A DNA stretch of 64,000 nucleotides from JABDQA01 sp963759125 (lineage in GTDB: Bacteria; Desulfobacterota; Desulfobulbia; Desulfobulbales; Desulfocapsaceae). The stretch is taken from positions 186,001 through 250,000 of the forward strand of contig CAVWXN010000002.1 in the NCBI GenBank assembly GCA_963759125.1, in the 5' to 3' direction. Below, one piece after another: positions 1 to 8,807 of this stretch. Position numbers and translations under genes: made by a program. The notes beneath the pieces were generated by a model. That model did no database searches, was not told where the DNA came from, and saw nothing but the letters and a program-made list of their open reading frames with translations. How positions within the stretch are numbered: position 1 is the first letter of the stretch; every line of letters starts with the position of its first letter.

Positions 1-1
1 C

Positions 2-238
2 GAGGGAAATATTGGCGACAGCATCGAATTGAGTGAGGTTCTGCTGATTGCTGATGGAGATGCGGTTAGTGTTGGAAAACCTGTAGTTGACGGCGCCAAA
101 GTTGTGGCCACCATCACCGACCAGGGTAAACACAGGAAAATCAAGGTCTTCAAGAAAAAGAGAAGAAAAGGATACCGGATAATGAAAGGACACCGGCAAC
201 CGTACACCGCTTTACAAATAGCTGATATAAGCAAGTAA
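2..238 (+). CDS. rplU: 50S ribosomal protein L21, C-terminal part (5' end outside window)
   Basis: The reading frame is open from base 2 and ends at a TAA at 236-238, so only the last 78 residues are present and the real start lies upstream. The sequence has the L21 C-terminal signature: a basic run (KVFKKKRRKGYR) followed by GHRQPYT. L21 binds 23S rRNA near the L20 site in the large subunit. It sits 44 bp before rpmA (L27), the usual bacterial pairing. A TTG at 29 is in frame but is internal to the conserved domain and is not a start. Confidence 0.93.
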   Translation, partial: EGNIGDSIELSEVLLIADGDAVSVGKPVVDGAKVVATITDQGKHRKIKVFKKKRRKGYRIMKGHRQPYTALQIADISK

Positions 239-282
239 TATATAGGATTCACTTTAATCCTCAGTTCATAAAGGAGTTTGAG

Positions 283-540
283 ATGGCTCATAAGAAAGCG
301 GGAGGAAGTTCCAGAAACGGACGCGACTCCATAGGCCAGAGAAGAGGAATCAAAAAGTTTGGTGGCCAGATGGTTACTGCCGGAAGTATCATTGTCAGGC
401 AGCTGGGCACCAAAATACATCCAGGCACCAATGTCGGCTGCGGCAGGGATTACACCCTGTTTGCCAAGGTTGATGGCGTGGTCACTTATGAAGGATTCGG
501 CAAAGACAGAAAACGGGTTAGCGTCTATCCGGCAGTATAG
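283..540 (+). CDS. rpmA: 50S ribosomal protein L27
   Basis: This 85-residue protein is full length and starts MAHKKAGGSSRNGRDS, the near-invariant L27 N-terminus that reaches towards the peptidyl-transferase centre. An AAGGAG ribosome binding site lies just upstream of the ATG. The protein begins directly with the mature-type N-terminus, without the cleaved extension known from Firmicutes L27. It follows rplU and is closed by a strong hairpin terminator, so rplU-rpmA probably forms its own transcript with partial read-through into obgE. Confidence 0.97.
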   Translation: MAHKKAGGSSRNGRDSIGQRRGIKKFGGQMVTAGSIIVRQLGTKIHPGTNVGCGRDYTLFAKVDGVVTYEGFGKDRKRVSVYPAV

Positions 541-585
541 TTGAATTTTATAGAGACTGTTGCTGAAGCAGTTTCGAAAAGCAGA

Positions 586-623
586 CTCGGTCATCACCTC
601 AGGTGGTGGTCGAGTTTTTTTTT
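586..623 (+). terminator. Rho-independent terminator after rpmA
   Basis: A 13-bp stem (586-598 with 602-614, including a few G-U pairs) closes a 3-base loop and is followed by nine T residues (615-623). It lies 46 bp after the rpmA stop and before obgE, so it separates or attenuates transcription between ribosomal-protein and obgE-proBA-nadD genes. Confidence 0.85.
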
Positions 624-648
624 AGGCGATAAGCCGGTCGGTTAAGAT

Positions 649-1692
649 ATGTCTTTTGTTGACGAAGCGAAATTTTACGTCAAAGGTGGAGATGGCGGTA
701 ACGGCTGCGTCAGTTTCCGAAGGGAAAAATACGTTCCTAAAGGAGGCCCCAACGGCGGAGACGGAGGGAGAGGGGGGAGCGTCTATATAAGGGCAACCAA
801 AAAAATCCAGTCGTTAATCGATTTTAAATATCGATCCCATTTCAAGGCCGGGCGGGGAGGACATGGACAGGGCAAGGACAAACATGGCGCCAAGGGCAGC
901 AGCCTTGTTATCGAGGTTCCAACCGGTTCGGTGATCAAAGACGTCGATTCAGGTGAAATTCTTGTTGATCTTACTGATGAGGGGCAGGAATATCTCGCAG
1001 CCGGCGGCGGCAAAGGGGGACTCGGCAATACCCACTTTGCCAGCGGCTCTAATCGAACTCCCCGGATAGCCACAGACGGCAGACCGGGATCAGAGCGATG
1101 GTTGAAGATAGAGCTTAAACTGATTGCTGATATCGGACTTGTAGGACTTCCGAATGCTGGTAAATCGAGCCTCCTGGGCAAGCTGTCCGCCGCTAATCCC
1201 AAAATAGGTGACTATCCATTCACTACCCTGGAACCACAGTTAGGAGTGTTACAGGACAAATATTCGAGTCCCTATATTATTGCAGATATTCCGGGTCTCA
1301 TTGAAGATGCTCACAAAGGTGTAGGGCTTGGGCACTCTTTCCTCAAACATATCGAACGAACTTCTATTATCCTTCATGTGATCGACATTTCCGAGGATAA
1401 CCATCGTCACAACTACCTGGTTCTGGAAAACGAATTAAAGAAGTACAAAGACGGATTGTCCGACAGGGTCAAAGTGATCGCTCTTAACAAAACCGATCTT
1501 GTCGATCCGGATATGGTCCTTGAAATCGAAGTCGAATATCGGAAAAGCGGTATACAAGCAATGAGTGTTTCTGCCTTGTCAGGTTCGGGGATTGCCAATT
1601 TACGATTGAAACTGATTGAAATGATGGAAGCCCTTGAGCAGGAAAAGGACTCACCCTGTGATGACAATAACCAGGTCACTGACGATGATTGA
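649..1692 (+). CDS. obgE: Obg-family GTPase (ribosome assembly, stress control)
   Basis: The 347-residue protein has the Obg layout. A glycine-rich Obg fold occupies residues 1-158 (GGDGGNGCVSFRREKYVPKG). The GTPase domain follows with P-loop GLPNAGKSS at 166-174, switch region DYPFTTLEP, DIPGLIEDA and NKTDL. The C-terminus is short and acidic (CDDNNQVTDDD), as in many Obg proteins. Obg binds the 50S subunit and acts late in its assembly. The stop overlaps the proB start (ATGATTGA), so obgE, proB, proA and nadD are probably co-transcribed. No clear Shine-Dalgarno precedes the ATG at 649. Confidence 0.97.
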   Translation: MSFVDEAKFYVKGGDGGNGCVSFRREKYVPKGGPNGGDGGRGGSVYIRATKKIQSLIDFKYRSHFKAGRGGHGQGKDKHGAKGSSLVIEVPTGSVIKDVDSGEILVDLTDEGQEYLAAGGGKGGLGNTHFASGSNRTPRIATDGRPGSERWLKIELKLIADIGLVGLPNAGKSSLLGKLSAANPKIGDYPFTTLEPQLGVLQDKYSSPYIIADIPGLIEDAHKGVGLGHSFLKHIERTSIILHVIDISEDNHRHNYLVLENELKKYKDGLSDRVKVIALNKTDLVDPDMVLEIEVEYRKSGIQAMSVSALSGSGIANLRLKLIEMMEALEQEKDSPCDDNNQVTDDD

Positions 1693-2845
1693 TGATCTAT
1701 CCCGTAAGGACGGCCTTTATTTACGCCAGACGCTGTTCGATAAATCCCGGAGGATTGTTGTCAAGGTCGGCAGCGCAGTGCTCACCGATGAGCATGGCAT
1801 CTCCCTGGAGGTGATCGAAAACATTGCCAGAGAGATCGCTTTTCTGCATAACAGCGGCCGAGAGGTTATACTGGTCAGCTCTGGCGCCGTGGCCGCCGGC
1901 CGGGCCAGGATTGGTTTCAACAATGGTACGGCGGAGTTGGGAATAAAAGAAAAGCAGGCCTTGGCAGCCATCGGTCAGTCGAGTCTGATGCAGATCTACG
2001 ACCGGGTGTTCAGTTCTCTCTCTCAGACCATAGCCCAGGTCCTGTTGACCCACAAGGATCTGGCGGTCAGAAAACGATATCTAAATGCCAGGAATACACT
2101 GTTCACCCTGTTCAAGCTTGGGGCAATACCTATTATAAACGAAAACGATACGGTTTCGGTTGAGGAACTGCGCTTCGGTGACAACGATATGCTTGGCGCC
2201 CATATCTGCAATCTGATCGAGGCCGATATGTTTATCTGTCTGACAGATGTGGTCGGTATGTATACCGGTAACCCGGTCTCTGATCCGCAGGCCCGTCCGA
2301 TCTATACGGTAGATGAGATTACCCCTGAGGTGGAGGCCATGGCCTCGCATGCCAAAAGTAAACTGGGTAGCGGGGGAATGCGGTCAAAAATCAGGGCTGC
2401 AAAAATTGTCTCAGCGGGTGGGGGGAGTTCATTTATTGGCCCTGGCCGGGAACCGGATATTTTAAGAAAATTGTTCAGCGGTGAAATGATCGGTACCTTC
2501 TTTCTGCCCCACAAGGAAAGGATCAGCGGCAGAAAACGCTGGATCGCCTCGGTCTTGAAACCGAAAGGAAAGCTGATTCTCGATGAGGGAGCCTGTAAAG
2601 CTTTGGTGGAAAACAACAGGAGCCTGCTACCTTCCGGCATAAAAAAAGTTGAAGGTGATTTCGGCGTCGGTGACGCCGTGCACTGCGCCACTGTCGAAGG
2701 TCAGAACATAGCGGTTGGCCTGATCAATTACAGCTCCGTTGATATTACAAAAATTCGGGGGTATCATTCCCGTGAGATTGAAAAAATTCTTGGCTACTGC
2801 GACAGTGAAGAGGTGATACACCGGGACAACATAGTACTTTTGTGA
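1685..2845 (+). CDS. proB: Glutamate 5-kinase
   Basis: ProB phosphorylates glutamate to gamma-glutamyl phosphate, the first step of proline synthesis. The 386-residue protein has an amino-acid-kinase domain (KVGSAVLTDE near the start, then VSSGAVAAGRARIG and INENDTVS) and a C-terminal PUA-type domain. The ATG at 1685 was chosen because it overlaps the obgE stop by 8 bp and gives near-normal family length; in-frame upstream starts at 1634 and 1661 lie inside obgE. It is followed by proA after 31 bp. Confidence 0.95.
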   Translation: MIDDLSRKDGLYLRQTLFDKSRRIVVKVGSAVLTDEHGISLEVIENIAREIAFLHNSGREVILVSSGAVAAGRARIGFNNGTAELGIKEKQALAAIGQSSLMQIYDRVFSSLSQTIAQVLLTHKDLAVRKRYLNARNTLFTLFKLGAIPIINENDTVSVEELRFGDNDMLGAHICNLIEADMFICLTDVVGMYTGNPVSDPQARPIYTVDEITPEVEAMASHAKSKLGSGGMRSKIRAAKIVSAGGGSSFIGPGREPDILRKLFSGEMIGTFFLPHKERISGRKRWIASVLKPKGKLILDEGACKALVENNRSLLPSGIKKVEGDFGVGDAVHCATVEGQNIAVGLINYSSVDITKIRGYHSREIEKILGYCDSEEVIHRDNIVLL

Positions 2846-2876
2846 CAGTCCTGATAAACGCGCACGAGAGGAATCC

Positions 2877-4133
2877 ATGGCGATCGAGCAGATGATACAG
2901 GAGATGGCTCGCAAGGTGCAAGGGGCATCCCATGATCTGGCCTGCCTGTCAACGGCGACGAAGAACATGGTGCTGACTGATGTGGCCCGATTACTGGAGT
3001 CAGATAAAAAGCAGATCCAAGAGGAAAACCTTAAGGATCTTGCTGCCGGTCGGGAGCGTGGCTTGTCAGCGGCAATGCTTGATCGGCTTGAGCTTTCCGA
3101 TAAGGTGTTCGGCAGTATGATCAGCGGAATCGAGGAGGTGATTGCCCTACCAGATCCCGTCGGCCGAATTTCTGATATGTCCCGTCGTCCCAATGGTATC
3201 ACCGTGGGTAGAATGAGGATCCCGCTTGGTGTGGTGGCGATGATCTACGAATCAAGACCCAATGTTACCATCGATGCTGCAGTGCTCTGTTTGAAAGCCG
3301 GAAACGGTGTCATACTGAGAGGAGGCTCTGAGGCCATTCATTCAAATATAGCACTGACGACCATTTTACAAAAAGCCTTAGGAAAAAATGAGATAAACCC
3401 GGATGGTGTCCAGGTCGTAAATACCACGGATCGTCAGGCAATCGAGCATCTGCTGCAGCAGGAAGAAAGTATTGACCTGATCATTCCCCGCGGTGGTGAA
3501 GGGCTGATCCGGTTCGTTTCCCAAAACTCGAGGATTCCGGTGCTCAAGCATTATAAGGGCGTGTGTCACATCTACGTTGACTCCGAAGCGGATCTGGAGA
3601 AGGCGACACCCATCATCATGAACAGTAAAACCCAGCGTCCAGGTGTCTGCAATGCACTCGAGGGGCTGCTTGTCCACCGCTCAGTGGCGGCCGAATATCT
3701 TCCTCTGCTGGCAGAAGAGTTCGAAAAAGCCGGGGTGACTATGGTCGGCTGCACTGAAACCAGGGCCATCTGTCCTGTCGCTGAACCTGCAGAGGATAGC
3801 GATTGGGGTACAGAGTGGCTGGCTCTTAAACTATGTGTCAAGGTGGTCGGTTCTGTCGAAGAGGCTAAAACGTATATTGCCACTTACGGTTCAAAACATA
3901 CCGAAACAATCATCACCGAGAATTATACAACCGCCCATGAGTTTCTCTCAAGTGTCGACGCTTCAGCGGTGATGGTCAATGCCTCTACCCGGTTCAATGA
4001 CGGGGGCCAACTTGGCCTGGGAACTGAAATAGGGATAAGCACCACCAAACTGCATTCCTATGGGCCTATGGGACTGGAAGAATTAACTACAAGGAAGTTC
4101 ATAATTTACGGAACCGGTCAGGTACGTGATTGA
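2877..4133 (+). CDS. proA: Gamma-glutamyl phosphate reductase
   Basis: ProA reduces gamma-glutamyl phosphate to glutamate-5-semialdehyde with NADPH. The 418-residue length is normal. The catalytic cysteine lies in QRPGVCNALEG (Cys258), and the cofactor-side motif MIYESRPNVT is present. A GAGAGGA ribosome binding site precedes the ATG. The stop shares bases with the nadD start (TGATG), which supports translational coupling. proC is not in the window. Confidence 0.96.
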   Translation: MAIEQMIQEMARKVQGASHDLACLSTATKNMVLTDVARLLESDKKQIQEENLKDLAAGRERGLSAAMLDRLELSDKVFGSMISGIEEVIALPDPVGRISDMSRRPNGITVGRMRIPLGVVAMIYESRPNVTIDAAVLCLKAGNGVILRGGSEAIHSNIALTTILQKALGKNEINPDGVQVVNTTDRQAIEHLLQQEESIDLIIPRGGEGLIRFVSQNSRIPVLKHYKGVCHIYVDSEADLEKATPIIMNSKTQRPGVCNALEGLLVHRSVAAEYLPLLAEEFEKAGVTMVGCTETRAICPVAEPAEDSDWGTEWLALKLCVKVVGSVEEAKTYIATYGSKHTETIITENYTTAHEFLSSVDASAVMVNASTRFNDGGQLGLGTEIGISTTKLHSYGPMGLEELTTRKFIIYGTGQVRD

Positions 4134-4777
4134 TGCAAAAGATCGGTCTGCTGGGGGGGACTTTCGATCCGGTCCACAACGGACATCTGCAGCTGGGCGA
4201 CCGGGTTCTGGAAAACTACAACTTGGATAAAATTCTTTTTATCCCTGCGGCCAATCCCCCGCATAAAAATGAAGCGGTCTCTGCTGTTGGGCATCGCCTA
4301 AAGATGCTCAAATTGGCGATAGGTGGCAACCGTCGTTTCGATTTTTCCGAAATAGAGATCTCACGGGAAGAAGTTTCTTACACTTTCGATACCATCCAGG
4401 AGTTGAAAAGGGACGGTGGGGCAGGGGTTCTCTACCATTTCATTATAGGCTACGATGCCCTTTCTGAAATAGAAACCTGGTACCGTTGGCAAGATTTGCT
4501 TGGGGTTACCAATTTTATTGTTGCGGTAAGGCCCGGTTTTTCCTTAAAACAGATACAACAACTACTTGAACGTAACGGATTTTTCCCCGAAGATGGCAGA
4601 GCCGATAGATGGATAGGCGAACAGACAGGAAATGAGATACTCTTTCTTGCCGGCGAAATTGCGGATATTTCCTCTACTGAAATCAGATCCAGGATAGGAC
4701 GCAGAAAGCCATGGGCTGACTTGGTTCCGCCTCTAGTGGCCGACTACATAATCACCAATCGACTCTATTATAAATGA
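4133..4777 (+). CDS. nadD: Nicotinate-nucleotide adenylyltransferase
   Basis: NadD adenylates nicotinate mononucleotide to deamido-NAD. The 214-residue protein has the nucleotidyltransferase signature GGTFDPVHNGHL near the N-terminus, the conserved NPPHK and the C-terminal ISSTEIRSRI motif. The ATG at 4133 overlaps the proA stop; the TTG at 4130 is less likely. In many bacteria rsfS follows nadD; here the next gene is an unrelated signalling protein instead. Confidence 0.95.
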   Translation: MQKIGLLGGTFDPVHNGHLQLGDRVLENYNLDKILFIPAANPPHKNEAVSAVGHRLKMLKLAIGGNRRFDFSEIEISREEVSYTFDTIQELKRDGGAGVLYHFIIGYDALSEIETWYRWQDLLGVTNFIVAVRPGFSLKQIQQLLERNGFFPEDGRADRWIGEQTGNEILFLAGEIADISSTEIRSRIGRRKPWADLVPPLVADYIITNRLYYK

Positions 4778-4821
4778 CTATGCTGAGCCGCTGATTCTGC
4801 AAATTCTTGGTAAAACGTACT

Positions 4822-6033
4822 ATGGAAGCCAATACTCTCAACTATTCTGTCAACAAAAGCATCCGCTTGCTGCTGGTTGACGATTCGGAGTTGTTCAGGA
4901 AATTTATTACTGAACTGCTGGCTGACAATAGTGCTTTGTCAATCATTGGCGAGGCGGGCAACGGCGGTGAGGCTCTCGAAATTCTTGAAAAGTCTAATCC
5001 GGACGTCATTCTGCTCGATATGGAAATGCCGGTGATGGATGGTATGGAGGTACTGCGGCAGATCAGAGAGCAGAATTCTGCTCCGGTGATCATGGTTTCA
5101 AGCCTCTCCAGAGAAGGTTCCGCGCGCTGTTTTGATACTTTGAAAAATGGGGCTGTCGATTTCATTGGCAAAGATTCGCTGCACCCGAAAAAAGGCGTTG
5201 ATCTACTCAAAAAGGAACTTCTTTACCGAATACTCTGTGCCTCAAGAGTTCAATCCAAAAAGCAGCCCAGAGATTTTCAAGCGGAATACCCTGCTGCCCC
5301 TGACGAGGCTCAGAAAAGACGCATTATATTCTGCGAGGACTGCGGTACCAGAAATATCATAGAGCCTCAACCAGAGGGGGTGACAGAGGAGCTCCGCTGT
5401 CGTCAGTGCGGCGATCTGCTTGAAGCCATAGTCATAACAAAGTATCGAAGGGTTTCTGCAGTCGCTGTAATTGGAGCAGGACGGGGAGCGGCAGGCAATC
5501 TGCTCAATATCATTCCCAAATTACCTGAAAACTGCGGAACAACCATGATTGTCGTAATGCAGGAATCGGTTGATTTTATCGAATCATTCACCAGGTATCT
5601 GAATGCGGTCAGTTTGGTTAAGGTCATTCGCCTTGCTGAAGGAACCAACATCGAGGGAGGAAACTGCTATATCGCCTCCAGTCATGATCATTTCAGTATG
5701 GTCTCTCACAGTACCAACTACACGATCAGGAAGGGCACCCCGGTGTCCGGTCGTGGCGCTCTCGATCTGATGTTCGAATCGATCTCCTCGATTCTTAAAA
5801 ATCGTATGTTTGCTTTGGTTCTATCCGGGCATCAGCTCGATGGTGATAAAGGTATGCAGCAGGTCAGAAGTAACCATGGCTATGGTGCTGTTCTTAACGC
5901 CGCCAGCTGTCTCTGCAAGGAATTGGGTGAGAATATTCTGCGTAAGAGCGCGATTGATCGCATCGTCGACGAGCAGGATTGTATAGAACTGTTGATGACC
6001 TACGCCAACGGTCAGGATTCAAAAGTGCAGTGA
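4822..6033 (+). CDS. Response regulator with degenerate CheB-like domain and inserted zinc ribbon
   Basis: The 403-residue protein has three parts. Residues about 14-135 form an intact receiver: acidic pair DD, phospho-acceptor Asp66 in LLDMEMP, and Lys117. Residues 171-196 carry two CxxC pairs (Cys171/174 and Cys193/196), a zinc-ribbon pattern. Residues about 212-395 follow the CheB methylesterase layout, but the catalytic Ser of the IGxSTGG motif is Gly220 and the catalytic His of QHMP is Glu248; only the Asp equivalent (Asp340, in SGHQLDGDKG) remains. It is therefore probably not an active methylesterase or deamidase. No MCP, CheR or CheA gene is nearby. The ATG at 4822 was preferred to a TTG at 4807; neither has a good ribosome binding site. 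Confidence 0.75.
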   Translation: MEANTLNYSVNKSIRLLLVDDSELFRKFITELLADNSALSIIGEAGNGGEALEILEKSNPDVILLDMEMPVMDGMEVLRQIREQNSAPVIMVSSLSREGSARCFDTLKNGAVDFIGKDSLHPKKGVDLLKKELLYRILCASRVQSKKQPRDFQAEYPAAPDEAQKRRIIFCEDCGTRNIIEPQPEGVTEELRCRQCGDLLEAIVITKYRRVSAVAVIGAGRGAAGNLLNIIPKLPENCGTTMIVVMQESVDFIESFTRYLNAVSLVKVIRLAEGTNIEGGNCYIASSHDHFSMVSHSTNYTIRKGTPVSGRGALDLMFESISSILKNRMFALVLSGHQLDGDKGMQQVRSNHGYGAVLNAASCLCKELGENILRKSAIDRIVDEQDCIELLMTYANGQDSKVQ

Positions 6034-6075
6034 GACGAGCATATTGCCAATAGACAGAGCCGGAAGGTGACGCCA

Positions 6076-6741
6076 ATGTTATGGGAAGAACAGGTTGATC
6101 TGCTCAGACAAGGAGTCCACAGGGAACTGATTATGCAGGCATACGGAGGGGCGGCCAGGGGAAGAAAAGTATATCCTCCCAGAGAGCGTGTCTTCGACGC
6201 CATGCGCATCACCGAGTTTTCCCGAGTCAGGGTGGTGATCCTCGGTCAGGATCCCTATATCAACGAACATCCGCAACTCGGCCCGGAAGCACATGGGCTG
6301 TGTTTCTCCGTAAAAGAGGGAATCCCTGCACCACCTTCGCTAAAAAACATATTTCAGGAGATAGACAACAGCCTGCACGGCGGTGTCAGGCGTGAGGTCA
6401 GCACCGATCTAACCAGATGGGCAAAACAGGGTGTTCTGCTGCTCAATGCCTCATTGACGGTAATTGCCAAACAGTCGAACTCGCATGCACACCTTGGCTG
6501 GCATGCGGTCACGGACAATATCATTGAAACGATCTCTGAGCACAAGGAGCATGTAGTTTTTATGCTGTGGGGAGCCTTTGCCCAAAAAAAGGCTGCTCTC
6601 ATTGACTTGAACAAACACCTGGTGCTGAAAACCAGTCATCCGTCGCCACTATCAGCCCACAGAGGGTTTCTGGGGTCGGGGGTCTTTGTCAAATGCAACA
6701 GCTATCTGATGAAAAACGGGTTGAAGCCGATTGACTGGTGA
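6076..6741 (+). CDS. ung: Family 1 uracil-DNA glycosylase
   Basis: UDG removes uracil from DNA at the start of base-excision repair. The 221-residue protein has the catalytic-loop motif GQDPY (Asp59), the PPSLKNIF segment, GVLLLNASLTV and the DNA-intercalation motif HPSPLSAHRGFLG with His188. The segment after GQDPY reads INEHPQLGPEAHGL, longer than the usual HxPGQAHGL, so the loop carries a few extra residues. The ATG at 6076 has GGAAGG about 10 bases upstream; a GTG at 6067 is possible. It converges with the CBS-domain gene. Confidence 0.93.
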   Translation: MLWEEQVDLLRQGVHRELIMQAYGGAARGRKVYPPRERVFDAMRITEFSRVRVVILGQDPYINEHPQLGPEAHGLCFSVKEGIPAPPSLKNIFQEIDNSLHGGVRREVSTDLTRWAKQGVLLLNASLTVIAKQSNSHAHLGWHAVTDNIIETISEHKEHVVFMLWGAFAQKKAALIDLNKHLVLKTSHPSPLSAHRGFLGSGVFVKCNSYLMKNGLKPIDW

Positions 6742-6756
6742 AGCTGCAAGGGCGCC

Positions 6757-7206
6757 CTATAGGATCGTTCTGATTATATCTTTTTTTCCAACTATACCGA
6801 TCATCATGCCAGTTTCGTCAAGCACTGGCAGCGTATGCACCTGCTTTTCTGTCATCAATGAGGCAATTTCATCGAGTGGGGTATCGGGGGTGATGGTGAC
6901 CGGCGGGGAAGTGCACACATCGCTGACCGAAGCGGCAGCGATTTTTCGCAGCTCCCTTTCCATTTTCTCAGGTGAGTCCAGAAATATGAAGGAATCGAGT
7001 ATTGTCAGAAAGGGCGGAACCTTGAGACGCTTACTGTGAAATATGAGATCGCTTGCAGTGGCAATGCCAAGGACCTTTCCGTTCTCGTCCACAACCGGAA
7101 CACCACTGATGTTGTGGTCAATAAAAATTTCAGCCAGATCGCGGATTGGGGCATTCGGCTGGACGGTGATCACTTCCTGTGTCATTATGTCACGGGCGGT
7201 TTTCAT
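6757..7206 (-). CDS. Tandem CBS-domain protein
   Basis: This 149-residue protein consists almost entirely of two CBS motifs (residues about 8-60 and 95-147), each with the pattern of a conserved NISGVPVVDENG-type or VHTLPVLDETG strand-turn. Such stand-alone pairs bind adenine nucleotides and act as energy or ligand sensors; the partner is unknown. Its start overlaps the stop of the NAD(P)HX repair gene by 4 bp, so the two are translated together, which may hint at a nucleotide-sensing link. Confidence 0.88.
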   Translation of the reverse strand: MKTARDIMTQEVITVQPNAPIRDLAEIFIDHNISGVPVVDENGKVLGIATASDLIFHSKRLKVPPFLTILDSFIFLDSPEKMERELRKIAAASVSDVCTSPPVTITPDTPLDEIASLMTEKQVHTLPVLDETGMMIGIVGKKDIIRTIL

Positions 7207-8807
7207 TTTTCCTCTTCCATCACTTCTGTGAGTGCCGGAGACAGTTCATCGGCCAAATCTGAGGCACTAAAACCAACTCCTCTGCGTTTTTGGAGCCGGT
7301 CGCCACTGAGTCCGTGCAGATATACACCATAACGGGCGGCGTCAACAGGTGACATTCCCTGACAAACAAGGGAACCGATCACTCCACTGAGCACATCTCC
7401 CATGCCACCAGCCGCCATTGACGGGTTGCCGGTCCGGTTGATCCAGACGGTGGAACCGTCGGTCGTCAGAGTGCCGCTGCCTTTCAATACTATAATCAGT
7501 TCTGAGTCAGGTGTCTTGAAGTGTTCGTAGCAACCACGCAGGGCAGCCATCCGGTCGGTCTGCACCTGAGACGTACTAAGACCTGTGAGCCTGGCCATTT
7601 CACCGGGATGAGGGGTGAAGATGCGCGGTCCTGAAGGGGTGGGAAGATCGTTTTTTTGCAAAGCAAGAATGTTGAGAGCGTCGGCGTCGATTACCATCGG
7701 TATTGTCGTAAGTTGATATAATTCAAGGACGAGCTCAGCAGTTTTTACATCCAGACCGAGTCCTGGACCGATGACAATACAGCATTTATCCTCCAACTGA
7801 TCGACAATTTTGTCGACATCATCAATGGAGAGAAAATTCGGCGTCTCAACCACAAGGGTCATAGCTTCTGCCAGAGCTGACTCATAGATGGTGTTGAGCC
7901 CTGAAGGTGTGCAGATGCTGACCAGTCCGCATCCGCTTCTGATTGCTCCTCTGGCAGCCAGCAGCGCAGCGCCCGTCTTGCCGGCCGAACCGCCCAGGAT
8001 CAAGAGATGACCGAAACTTCCCTTATGGTTCTCGGTTGATCTCTGCAGCAGTGCATTCATATTGGAGTGGTCCTGCTGGTCAACAGCCGAGACTTCTACA
8101 ACCACCTGGTCAAGTACTTCAGGGGGAATGCCTATGTCTATGACCTCGAGTTTACCCACCAGAGGCAGACTCGAAGGAAGTACCTGGCCGATCTTGGCAT
8201 ATCCATAGGTGGCCGTAGCCCAGGCTTTGATGCAGCAGCCCAGTATGGCACCGCTGCCAGAGCAGAGACCTGAGGGGGTGTCGACAGCTATGACCGGAGT
8301 GTTTGTAGCTCTGCTCAGGCAGTTGACCAGCTCTATGGTGTCGAAAAGATAGCCTTCTACGTCTCGGTCAAGCCCGGTGCCGAAGATCGAATCTACAATG
8401 GCGAGTGGCGGCCCGTGTAAAAATGCCATCTGGGCAATTGTTTCTGACACTTGCTGCAGAGCGTTTGAGCTGGTGCAGGATACGGCAGTTATGTCGAGTT
8501 TGTTGACAATTGCCAGATTGGAGGCGCTGTCACCTTTGAGTCGCTTGGGCTCAACAACAAAGACCAGCAGCGGAACAGCCTTTTTCTGATGGAGATGCCT
8601 GGCAATAACGAGTCCGTCACCGCCGTTATTTCCCGGGCCAATGAAAATTGGGATAAATCTGTTTTTGAATGAACCAAGAAGACGTGCCATCAGCGCAACG
8701 GTTCCCACTCCTGCATTTTCCATGAGTACCATACCGGGAATTCTGAATTCGTTGATAGCGCACTGATCGATCTTTCGCATCTGCTCTGCATTGGGAAGTT
8801 TCATCAT
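7203..8807 (-). CDS. nnr: Bifunctional NAD(P)HX epimerase / NAD(P)HX dehydratase
   Basis: The 534-residue protein repairs hydrated NAD(P)H. The N-terminal half (about 1-215) is a YjeF_N-type epimerase (MRKIDQCAI, GPGNNGGDG). The C-terminal half (about 240-525) is the ADP-dependent dehydratase, a ribokinase-like fold with HKGSFGHLLILGGS, KGSGT and NPSMAAGGMGDVLSG. The start overlaps the end of the LptF gene (ATGATGA) and the stop overlaps the CBS gene, so all three are probably one transcript. Confidence 0.93.
   Translation of the reverse strand: MMKLPNAEQMRKIDQCAINEFRIPGMVLMENAGVGTVALMARLLGSFKNRFIPIFIGPGNNGGDGLVIARHLHQKKAVPLLVFVVEPKRLKGDSASNLAIVNKLDITAVSCTSSNALQQVSETIAQMAFLHGPPLAIVDSIFGTGLDRDVEGYLFDTIELVNCLSRATNTPVIAVDTPSGLCSGSGAILGCCIKAWATATYGYAKIGQVLPSSLPLVGKLEVIDIGIPPEVLDQVVVEVSAVDQQDHSNMNALLQRSTENHKGSFGHLLILGGSAGKTGAALLAARGAIRSGCGLVSICTPSGLNTIYESALAEAMTLVVETPNFLSIDDVDKIVDQLEDKCCIVIGPGLGLDVKTAELVLELYQLTTIPMVIDADALNILALQKNDLPTPSGPRIFTPHPGEMARLTGLSTSQVQTDRMAALRGCYEHFKTPDSELIIVLKGSGTLTTDGSTVWINRTGNPSMAAGGMGDVLSGVIGSLVCQGMSPVDAARYGVYLHGLSGDRLQKRRGVGFSASDLADELSPALTEVMEEEK

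Noticed and set aside
6731..7332. Plus-strand open frames opposite the CBS-domain gene
   Set aside because: They are shadows of the clear tandem CBS protein on the minus strand.
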